From assembly GCA_030693515.1 (NCBI GenBank), contig JAUYAK010000099.1:1-64000 (forward strand): a stretch of DNA of 64,000 nt, written 5' to 3'. A program made the position numbers and the translations under genes. Origin of the DNA: Opitutaceae bacterium. Lineage in GTDB: Bacteria; Verrucomicrobiota; Verrucomicrobiia; Opitutales; Opitutaceae. The notes beneath the pieces were generated by a model. The model searched no databases and had not been told where the DNA came from. It saw nothing but the letters and a program-made list of their open reading frames with translations. Positions 16,625 to 24,600 of this stretch are shown piece by piece. Position 1 is the first letter of the stretch. Each line of letters opens with the position of its first letter.

Positions 16625-16889
16625 ACGCGCACGAGCCTACTGGTGCCCCCGGGCGGATCGAGAGGCGATACAAGTGAGCCTAATAAGTGGACTATATGGA
16701 ATTTTACCAGAGGGAAACCCGATCTATGCCTGCCCAACGTCCGGAATGATTGAGGCAAATCTGAGGAGGGCGGTGCTGATCGTCTCGTTAGGGCACCTTC
16801 CATTTGGCTATTTGGCTCACGCCCACAAGCGAAGCGTCGCACAACTCTCACCAGCGACGCATGCCGAAATTCTTCTCCTGCCCCGGATG
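16625..16889. other. Gene-free junction stretch before the island
   Basis: 265 bases between two genes on opposite strands (convergent). It has more A+T-rich patches (for example GTGGACTATATGGAATTTTA near 16690) than the flanks. Short frames exist on both strands but none resembles a protein. It may hold the left edge of the accessory region; no repeat matching the right side was found. Confidence 0.3.
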
Positions 16890-17270
16890 TCAGTTTGCAT
16901 CGTCGGGCGAGTCGGCCTCATCCCCATCTCTCCAGTGACACGAAACGACTCTGCCTTCCGATACGATAAAATGCGCCCGGCACTTCACCTTGCGCGCGAC
17001 GGACGGGCTGATCGTCGGATACCCATGGCGCCCCCGCCGCAGTTTCCATCGGGGACGGGTGGTCGGCAGGAGATTCAGATAGACAATATCTCGGCAGCCA
17101 CACGGACAGACAAACGCCGCGGCCCATTCTTGCCCGCCTTCGCCTTGCACGAAGACGGTATCCGGGTGCCAAGCGTCCGGCCAGTCAGCTACCAGCTCAA
17201 CGCGGAGGAAATGTGGCGGTGCCGCGAAGAGTTCACGGAAACTGGGAAACCAGTTCGGGAAAAATCTCAT
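16890..17270 (-). CDS. DUF6527-type protein of the ubiquitin-like cassette
   Basis: A protein of 126 aa. Start ATG 17270 overlaps the stop of the JAB-E1 gene by four bases (ATGA); a further upstream in-frame start at 17282 would add four residues. It carries a likely metal site: CPCGC (Cys55, 57, 59), then KCRAHF (Cys97, His100) and GRVVSCHW. PRW and TISPSV are the other conserved-looking blocks. This pattern fits DUF6527, a family found next to bacterial E1/E2/JAB genes. Its molecular role is unknown; a substrate-recruiting or RING-like job is only a guess. Confidence 0.8.
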   Translation of the reverse strand: MRFFPNWFPSFRELFAAPPHFLRVELVADWPDAWHPDTVFVQGEGGQEWAAAFVCPCGCRDIVYLNLLPTTRPRWKLRRGRHGYPTISPSVARKVKCRAHFIVSEGRVVSCHWRDGDEADSPDDAN

Positions 17271-18649
17271 GTAGACGGCCAAGCCAGATCGAGCAACGGA
17301 CTCCGATCACCAAGTCCGACGCGGCGATTCAGGAACGGACACACAGCGGGGAAGGAACGCGATTCGGCGTAGCCGCCGGAGAGATTGAAGAGCACCGCAT
17401 CGACGTCGTCGTTGGATTCGTAACGAAATGGATGCACCCGCGCCAAGAAATCATTCACCGCGAGCGACGCGTAGAGGCCGTTCACACTGGACACGGCCGG
17501 GCTATCGACCTGAACGTTGCGAAGATATCCGACTCGCCGCTGTTTTTCGTATTCGACGGGGTCGCTGCGAAAAAGGCTGTCGGCATTGATCGCGTCGACG
17601 CTGATTACACCCCGGCTCAGCAAGCTCGATTCGCCCGGTTGCAGATAGTGGCAGCCGCCCCCGACGTAGTCGATGCCGCCCTTCTTGTCCGCGTCCAGTC
17701 GCACGCCGACATCGAAATACGGGAGGCAGTAGAACGTCGCAATGCGGTTGAGCAGCTCGCGGCCGTCGGCCGAATCCAGGCAGCCGAACAATACGTCACA
17801 GCCCGCCAAACAGTCGATCACTGGTTGATGGCGCAGATCGCTCCGGACGGCGCGCACCGTGGTGCTGTAGCCCATCGCCTCGACGGCGCGCTTGAGCACC
17901 TCCACCTTCGGCCGCTGCGCGTCGGCGTCCGCGCGGGTGCTGTTGATAATGCGGTTAAGGTTCTTCGCCTGAATCACGTCGGGGTCGACGAGGACGAGTC
18001 CACCGACGCCGAGGCGGGCCAACATCTCCACCACCCAGCTCCCTGTTCCGGAGCAGCCCGCGACACCGATCCGAAGTGACTTGAGGATTCGCACCGTGCC
18101 CGGGCCGAAGGCCTGCACGTTACGCAGGTCCGCCTCGCTCGTGGTGATCTCGCGGTCTTGATCGAAAAAATCGACATCGCCGCCCGCAACCGCGACCCTA
18201 TCAAGGGCAAGAAAATCGCCCGCCGGCCCCACCACCCGGCCAAAGATTTTTCCGCCGGGCAACACGACGGCGCTGCCGTGGGGCACGTAACCGTTGGTCC
18301 AGCCGGATAACGCCCCGAAAAGCTCGGCGTCAGATTGATCGTCCTGGCGGGAATACTCGGCGAAACCGCCGGGATGACTGTGGATTTTCACGACCGCGCA
18401 GTCTTCGCGCATGGCCGTTTCGAAAAGTGGCAGACCCAAGCGGGTCGGCCATTGCAATAGGTCCGGTCGGCGAATCGAACAGGCGTGGTCGGGGATCGGC
18501 AGGATCTGGCGAACGCAGAGCGCGGTGACGTCCTCGCCCCGGTGCAGACCGCAGAGCAACAGGGCCACGGATTCCAAACCGTCGCCGGGAAAAAGGTGCG
18601 CCCTGAGCGAATTCCAGTGCGCACCCGAGATGCGAAGGTGGTAGCGCAT
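17267..18649 (-). CDS. JAB (JAMM) peptidase fused to ThiF/E1-like adenylyltransferase
   Basis: A protein of 460 aa; ATG 18649 is chosen because upstream codons overlap the preceding gene. Residues 1-150 are a JAB/JAMM domain with the full motif: Glu26, HSH at 90-92, then PGGFAEY, Ser100 and Asp103, exactly the HSHx7SxxD pattern, so deconjugase activity is likely. Residues 185-460 are an E1/ThiF/MoeB domain: nucleotide loop GVAGCSGTGSW (195-205), VDPDVIQAKNLNR with the conserved Asp, Asn and Arg, and Lys248. Possible thioester cysteines are Cys308 and Cys333. It starts five bases after the Ubl-E2 gene. It would activate the Ubl with ATP, while the JAB part trims or removes it. Confidence 0.92.
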   Translation of the reverse strand: MRYHLRISGAHWNSLRAHLFPGDGLESVALLLCGLHRGEDVTALCVRQILPIPDHACSIRRPDLLQWPTRLGLPLFETAMREDCAVVKIHSHPGGFAEYSRQDDQSDAELFGALSGWTNGYVPHGSAVVLPGGKIFGRVVGPAGDFLALDRVAVAGGDVDFFDQDREITTSEADLRNVQAFGPGTVRILKSLRIGVAGCSGTGSWVVEMLARLGVGGLVLVDPDVIQAKNLNRIINSTRADADAQRPKVEVLKRAVEAMGYSTTVRAVRSDLRHQPVIDCLAGCDVLFGCLDSADGRELLNRIATFYCLPYFDVGVRLDADKKGGIDYVGGGCHYLQPGESSLLSRGVISVDAINADSLFRSDPVEYEKQRRVGYLRNVQVDSPAVSSVNGLYASLAVNDFLARVHPFRYESNDDVDAVLFNLSGGYAESRSFPAVCPFLNRRVGLGDRSPLLDLAWPST

Positions 18650-18654
18650 CGGCG

Positions 18655-19383
18655 TCACGCCGCCTTCGGAAACTCCCGCTCGAGCCAGTGACGGACCAGC
18701 GAGAGGTGGGTGAGCACGCTGAACTCGCCGGGAACCCAGGGATTTTGCGGAGTGTAGTGGCGCGACCAACGCTGGAACGATTGCCCGTCGAGCAGTTGCG
18801 TCGACTCCGTCGCCGCGATGGCTTTGCCGTCGCTGCGCACCAGCGCCGGGAAGAAATACACCATGTCGAGTTGCTCGACCGGGTAGTTCTGGGAAATACG
18901 GATCGCCACCGCGGTGGTCTCGACGCGATACCCGTGCGGAAGCGGATAACGGTGAACGAGGAGCCACATGGCCCCGCCTTCGACAATCGTTTCCCACGGC
19001 AGACCGAGGGTATCGAGTCCCTCGACATCTTCCGACGGCAGGACGGCGTTGCGCCGCAGCGCCGGCTCCTCGCCCTCGGTTTGGTCCTTCGGCATGACCA
19101 TGAACCGCTCGACGCCGGGTTCGGTCAAGTCGACGACGTCCTTGAGTTCGATGGTCACCGTCCCCTTGCCTTTCTTCATCGTGAGGAGCCAGTTTTCGGG
19201 CGGCACCTTGCCGGTGATGGTCAGGATTTCGCGGCCGGTGAGTTTTTCCTGATCGGTGGTAAACGTCTCCTTGCCGACGCGAAACTTGTAGCGTTTGGCC
19301 TTGGGCACGGGTTTCCCGGCTTTGGCGTATTCCTCAAGGTCGATGATGTCGTCGCTGGGGGACGGAGTTTTTGAACTATTCAT
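18655..19383 (-). CDS. Ubiquitin-like domain fused to a prokaryotic E2-like domain
   Basis: A protein of 242 aa from ATG 19383. After a charged, disordered N-terminus, residues 30-98 look like one multiubiquitin-type beta-grasp domain (RYKFRVGKETFTTDQEKLTG, then LTITGKVPPENW, ending MVMPK). Residues 114-240 resemble the Prok-E2_E family: LPWETIVEGGAMWLLVHRYP, YPVEQLDMVYFFPAL, DGQSFQRWSRH and a WxPGxxSxxTHL end. Two oddities stand out: the whole protein has no cysteine, so it cannot form a standard E2 thioester, and it has no C-terminal Gly-Gly. It is first in the operon with JAB-E1 and DUF6527. Confidence 0.85.
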   Translation of the reverse strand: MNSSKTPSPSDDIIDLEEYAKAGKPVPKAKRYKFRVGKETFTTDQEKLTGREILTITGKVPPENWLLTMKKGKGTVTIELKDVVDLTEPGVERFMVMPKDQTEGEEPALRRNAVLPSEDVEGLDTLGLPWETIVEGGAMWLLVHRYPLPHGYRVETTAVAIRISQNYPVEQLDMVYFFPALVRSDGKAIAATESTQLLDGQSFQRWSRHYTPQNPWVPGEFSVLTHLSLVRHWLEREFPKAA

Positions 19384-19486
19384 GTGGTTTGTATTCTTGG
19401 TTTGGTTTGAGCCGTGGTGGCGTCGACATGAATAGCCGAGGCGTGACATCTCGCCGACATCGAGCCAGGTTTCCCCGGCAAGACCG
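19384..19486. promoter_or_regulatory. Shared divergent promoter region
   Basis: 103 bases separate the start codons of the Ubl-E2 operon (minus) and the sigma-factor operon (plus). Both promoters must lie here. The T/G-rich run TTCTTGGTTTGGTTTGAGCC is the only notable feature. No recognisable -35/-10 pair of the housekeeping type is clear, which would fit control by the adjacent sigma factor (inference). Confidence 0.4.
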
Positions 19487-20161
19487 ATGGAACCGCAACC
19501 GGCATTCCGCGCGCCCGAGGACGCCGTCGACACCTATGACGACGTGGAGCTGTTTGTCCGCATCGCGGACCGCGAACGGGACGAAGCCGATGCCGACGCC
19601 GCTTTCACGATTTTCTTCGAGCGGCATGCAGAGTTTCTGCGCCGCTGCTGCGTCAAATATCATTACGACCATACCGCTCTGGGGGATCAGGATGTCGTGA
19701 CGCGGGCCATGTGCGCCATCTACCGCGGAGAGGCGGTCTTTGCGCCCCCGGCGCGGGCATCGAGCGAGACCGTCCGCGCGCACTTGCGGAAGTGGCTGAT
19801 TCAGGTGGCGCGCAACCAGTTTTACGGGGAGATTCGCAAGCTGCGTTTCGATCAAAACGTCGTCCCGTTGGAGCCCGACACCGACGCGCCTGTCACGCCG
19901 GAGATATACAGGGATGATGAACCGCTCCCTTCCCCTGAAGAACGCACCCGTATCCTGCAATTCCGGGATCAGTTAAAGCCCGTCGACCAAATCATTTTCG
20001 ACCGCTCGATTCCGTATTATGACCGTGTCACTGGAACGTTCAATGTGCCGCCCAAAGTGGCACAGGACATCGCGGCCGAGGTCGGCAAGAACGTAGTCGC
20101 CGTGCGCAAGCGGCGGGAACGAATGATGACCGCCCTCAAGACGGCGATGACTGCCGGTTGA
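19487..20161 (+). CDS. ECF-like RNA polymerase sigma factor
   Basis: A protein of 224 aa. Residues about 20-110 fit a sigma-2 region (FFERHAEFLRRCCVKYH, then HLRKWLIQVARNQFYGEIRK). The C-terminal part, VAQDIAAEVGKNVVAVRKRRERMMTAL, fits a sigma-4 helix-turn-helix. It is larger than most ECF factors because of an insert between the two. It is transcribed away from the Ubl operon and heads an operon with a small protein and an ImmA/IrrE peptidase. It probably directs transcription of one or both arms. Confidence 0.75.
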   Translation: MEPQPAFRAPEDAVDTYDDVELFVRIADRERDEADADAAFTIFFERHAEFLRRCCVKYHYDHTALGDQDVVTRAMCAIYRGEAVFAPPARASSETVRAHLRKWLIQVARNQFYGEIRKLRFDQNVVPLEPDTDAPVTPEIYRDDEPLPSPEERTRILQFRDQLKPVDQIIFDRSIPYYDRVTGTFNVPPKVAQDIAAEVGKNVVAVRKRRERMMTALKTAMTAG

Positions 20162-20173
20162 TGCATTTTTGCC

Positions 20174-20530
20174 ATGGCTAAGAAAAAAAACCTCACCGAT
20201 CACGAAGTGGCCCGCGCGGCCTACCATACCCTGAAGGACGAGGGCTTGGTGCCGCCGCAGTCGGCGGACGAGATTGCAGCGTTGGAGGGCGAGTTTGGTG
20301 TCTATCCCAAACCCAAGGTGAGCGCCGCCAGCGTGCTGAAGATGGCCAAGGGAGAGGCACCGATGCCGGAGATTGCGGCGGGGACTCCTTTTCCTGAGCT
20401 GAAAAGTAAGATCAAAGAAGAACTCGGTCTGGCGGCGCGCAAGGGCGGCGACATTTCGGCCGAGGTGTGGGCGAAAATGAAAACCGATCGGGCAAAAGCA
20501 CAGCATGAACGGTCCAAGCAAAGAGTCTAG
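20174..20530 (+). CDS. Small protein between sigma factor and ImmA/IrrE peptidase
   Basis: A protein of 118 aa, Lys/Ala/Glu-rich and probably helical, starting MAKKKNLTDHEVARAAYHTL. The segment ADEIAALEGEFGVYPKPKVS may be a flexible linker. It starts 12 bases after the sigma gene and its end overlaps the peptidase gene by 26 bases, so the three are translationally linked. No family recognised. By analogy with ImmA/ImmR it could be the peptidase substrate or an anti-sigma factor; that is inference only. Confidence 0.65.
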   Translation: MAKKKNLTDHEVARAAYHTLKDEGLVPPQSADEIAALEGEFGVYPKPKVSAASVLKMAKGEAPMPEIAAGTPFPELKSKIKEELGLAARKGGDISAEVWAKMKTDRAKAQHERSKQRV

Positions 20531-21395
20531 TCCGTCGATTGCCTCGGGCCGTCGCCAGTTCCTGATCGATCTCGCCGAGTCAACCGCCGACGACTACTGC
20601 GGGGGACAGCCGCAGGTGGACCCGGCGGGCATTTTGGATGAAAATGACGTCACGATCAGCTACGACGACTACGGCCCTTTCTTCGACGGCATGCTGCATC
20701 ACGAAGCGGGGACCTTCCACGTCTACTGTAACGAACACCGGTGCGGCTCCCGGCAGGAAGGCCGAGCCCGGTTCACCTTGGCGCACGAACTCGCGCATTT
20801 TCTGATTCCGGAACACAACGCCGCTTTGCGCAGTGGAGTGGCGCCGCACCACCCCTCATTCTGCAACAAGGCCAATGCGAAGCTCTACGTCGAAGTGGAG
20901 GCGGATTTCTTTGCGTCCCGCGTGTTGATGCCGGAAGTCCGCTTCCAAGAAGTGTCGCACCGGTGCGGGTCAGGATTGGGCGCCATGCGCAGGACGGCGA
21001 ATGAACTCGGAACGTCGCTGCAGAGCACGGCCCGCCGGTTCGTCGACTCGCCGACCCACCCATGTGCGTTCGTCGTCTGGCGCGATGGCAAGGAACCGTG
21101 GTTCGGGGTGTCGGCTGCGCTGCGGAAATACGGATTCATCTTCGTCAAGCGGCGATCCTCACTGGCGGAGGGTTCGGCGACGGCCGTAGCCTTGGGCGAG
21201 CCGGTGCGGTCAGTGCCGGAAATACGGGAGAGCGTCTCCTTGATGTCGCTATGGTTCTCCGGCGTGTTCGACGGAAGCGACCGCGATGTCGCGGTCAGAG
21301 AGGAGGCCATGAAAACGGCGTATGGGACCATTACGTGGCTGTCGGTCAATCCCGCGTCGCTGGCTAGGCTCAAAACGCTGGATCAAGTCAGTTAG
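20505..21395 (+). CDS. ImmA/IrrE-family metallopeptidase
   Basis: A protein of 296 aa. The zinc-binding motif is FTLAHELAHFLIPEH (about residues 91-105), and the third ligand lies in EVEADFFASRVLMP, the standard ImmA/IrrE signature. The C-terminal 120 residues have no recognised fold. Family members cleave repressors (ImmA on ImmR, IrrE/PprI on DdrO) in response to DNA damage or phage. Here the likely target is the co-encoded 118-aa protein or the sigma factor. The following 224 bases (21396-21619) hold no gene that I can support. Confidence 0.88.
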   Translation: MNGPSKESSPSIASGRRQFLIDLAESTADDYCGGQPQVDPAGILDENDVTISYDDYGPFFDGMLHHEAGTFHVYCNEHRCGSRQEGRARFTLAHELAHFLIPEHNAALRSGVAPHHPSFCNKANAKLYVEVEADFFASRVLMPEVRFQEVSHRCGSGLGAMRRTANELGTSLQSTARRFVDSPTHPCAFVVWRDGKEPWFGVSAALRKYGFIFVKRRSSLAEGSATAVALGEPVRSVPEIRESVSLMSLWFSGVFDGSDRDVAVREEAMKTAYGTITWLSVNPASLARLKTLDQVS

Positions 21396-21619
21396 GAAGA
21401 CGGGCACGTGGATTAGACCGGAGGCCGCACTTGAAAGCGGATGGCCAACTTACGAAGCTGGGCCACGGTAGCGCGTAGGGGTCTCCTCCTCCCACACACA
21501 CAGCATTTCGGAACGTGGCGACGACCTTGTAGTCAACCGAACGTCCCGCAGCGGTTGGCCGCCGCTGAAAGGTTCCAAGTACCGTAGTTTTCGCGCTTTA
21601 GCCGGAAGCGTAATTTGCG

Positions 21620-24600
21620 TCACACCGCGATTCGCGTGCGCGCCGATTTCTTGGCACCGGTGCGCACGGCGACGGTGATGTTGGTTTTCTCCACAGGCGC
21701 CTCGATCGGGACAGCAGATTCTCCAGGCGGCCCCTCTTCCGTATCGGCGGCCAGCCCGGTCGAACTCTGATTTTTGTTGAGGTCGAGGGCCTGCACGAGT
21801 TCCGCCTGCCGGGCGACCACCTCGCGAAACCGCGACTCATGCTCGAAGGGCAAGCCCATCAGCGCCGACATTTCCGTGATATTTTGCCGCGTGCGTGCGA
21901 GTCCTTCCCGAGCATTCGTGATCCGTTCCTCGATCGACCGCGCCGCGTGCTCCAGCGAACTGATGACGCCGAGCGGGTTGCCCGAGACATTCGCGTCGTA
22001 GGACATCGCGCCGCGCAACGTGACTTTCTCCTGCACGAATGGCCGAAACTCCAACCGGAACCCGGCAAAATTTCCCAGCTCCACGGGACCGCGCGCAGAT
22101 TTCTGGCGGTCCACCAGCCCGATCAGCATCGCGCCGGCCTCCGCACGTTCCTCGTAGGTGCGCCCAACCAGCATAATTTTGAAGTTCTCACCACGCGTAT
22201 CGACCCGTTGCCGCAGGTCGGACTCATGCGCGGTCACGGCCTGCTCCAGCCGGCGCACGTCTTCTTCCATCATGTGCAGCCGGCGGCGGGCGTTGTATTG
22301 GTCCTCGTCGTGCTGGCCACGCAGCCGCGAGAGCCGCATGACCTCGGAATCGATCTTGGCTTTCTCGATGACGAGTGGGTTGCCAGACGCGATGGCCTTC
22401 ACTTCCGCATAGGTGAGCGCGGGCGAGTCGAGATCCTCGATGCGCCGCGCGGTGCATTCCCCGGTCATGATTTGCTGGATGAACTTCGCCTTCGTTTCGA
22501 GCGTTTGCCACATGTAGGCGTCGAAACTCCCGGCCGTGACGTAGCGCAGCACCCGGACCACGGCGTTGGAATTGCCCTGCCGCATAATCCTGCCCTCGCG
22601 TTGCTCGATGTCGGACGGCCGCCACGGCGCGTCGAGGTGATGCAGCGCGACGAGCTTCGTCTGCACGTTCATGCCCGCGCCCATTTTCTGCGTCGAACCC
22701 ACGAGAATGCGGATTCGACCCGCGCGCACATCTTTGAAGAGCGCGGTTTTCGCCGCGTCGCTGTCGTGGTCCTGGATAAAAGAGATTTCCGGCGCAGGCA
22801 CCCCGGCGACTACAAGCTTGGCCTTGAGCTCGTCATAGACCGAGAACACGTGGCCACCACTCTTCGGTGTGGAGAGATCGCAGAACACGAGTTGGGTGAG
22901 ACGCTGCTCCTTGGTCTCCTGCCACACAGCGAAGATTTCGCGGACGGCGTGGTTCACCTTGAATTCGGGATTGTCTGGCATCGATCCGAGCACGAGCCGC
23001 AAATCGAGCGCCGCTTTGCGGCCCTCGCCGGTGATTTTCAGCATATTGTCTTCCCACGGTGGCACGTGGTTGGTTTTCAATCGCGCCGCGCGGTCCGCGA
23101 GAGTGCTGACGAGCGCGGTCAATTGCGGCGTAGCCTTCGCCGTCACCACGCGCGCCTTGCCGCCGTCGAGCGCAGGCACCGGCAGCTTGAGCATGTCCGC
23201 CGTCTGAATATCCGCTGTCTGGCGGAAAATGTGCATCAGCTCCGGCACGTTCACGAACCGCGCGAAGCGCGTGTTGAGCCGGTAGCCGGCGCCGTCGGGG
23301 GCGAGTTCGAGCGCGCAGACCGATTCGCCAAAAGTCGCGGCCCACGAATCGAAATGCTGGAGTCGGCGTTGCAGGAGCGCGTCCATTTGGAGAAAACGCT
23401 GCAACGTGAACATCTCCGCCATCGTGTTGGTCACCGGCGTGCCCGTGGCGAACACCACGCCGCTGCCATCGTTGAGCCGCTGCACGTGCTGCACTTTTAG
23501 AAACATGTCGAAGGCCCGCTCCGAGGCGGTCTGCGGCAGCCCGGCTACACGCGTCATCTTTGAGATGTAGAACAAATTCTTGTAGGCGTGCGCTTCGTCC
23601 ACGAACAACCGATCCACCCCCAGCTCCTCGAACGTGAGGGTGTTGTCCTTGCGGTGATCGGCGGCGAGATTCTTGAGTTTGAATTGCAGCCGCTTTTTTG
23701 CGACCTCCAGTTGCTTCACGATCCGGCTGTTCGACTCGCCGGATGTTTCCCGGATGCACGCCTCCAGCTCGATGAGTTGATCCTCGAAAAATTTCTTCTG
23801 CGCCGCCGTGGAAAGCGGCAGCCGTTCAAACCCAGAATGCGTCACGATGACGGCGTCCCAATTGTTGGTCGCGATCCGGCCCATCAGCTCGCGCCGGCGC
23901 GAACTCTCGAAATCCGCTTTTCCCGCCACGAGAATGTTCGCATTGGGATAAAGCGTGAGCAGTTCGCCGGAAAACTGCCCGAGCATGTGATTCGGCACGA
24001 CGAACATCGGCTTCCGTGCGAGGCCCAGACGTTTCAATTCCATCGCCGCCGCGACCATCGTGTAGGTTTTTCCGGCACCGACGACGTGAGCGAGAAGCGC
24101 GTTGGGCGTCTGGAGAATCCGCCACACGCCCGCTTTTTGATGCGGACCGAGGACGATCGCGGGACTGGCACCAGGCAGCGAGAGGTGATCGCCGTTAAAC
24201 GTTCGCAGCCGCAGGCAATTGAACTCGCGGTTGTAGGCCGCCACGAGGCGCTCACGCCGGGCGTCGTCTTCCCAAATCCATTCGGCGAACCGGTCCTTGA
24301 TTTTCTGCTGCTTTTCGCGGGCGGCCTCCGTAGCCTTGGCGTTGACGGTGGCTTTGCCCTCGTCGTCGTAGTCGTAGATCGTCGGCGTGCGCAGGTTCAG
24401 CGCGCCCTCGATCAGCTCGTTCGCCGGAGCGCGCTCCGTGCCCCATTCGGTGCGGTTCGCCACGCCGGTCTTCACAAAATGCTCCGCCTCGACAGTCCAG
24501 AGGCCGACCTGCGGCACGTGGACCACGCGCACTCCGTCCGAATTGGCCGGCACGCGGAGAAGCTTGCGGGCGAACAGGGCGATGTCGTCGGCCGGAATCC

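Noticed and set aside
21396-21619. Group II intron or tRNA remnant after the ImmA/IrrE gene
   Set aside because: No conserved intron domain V or tRNA features could be recognised.
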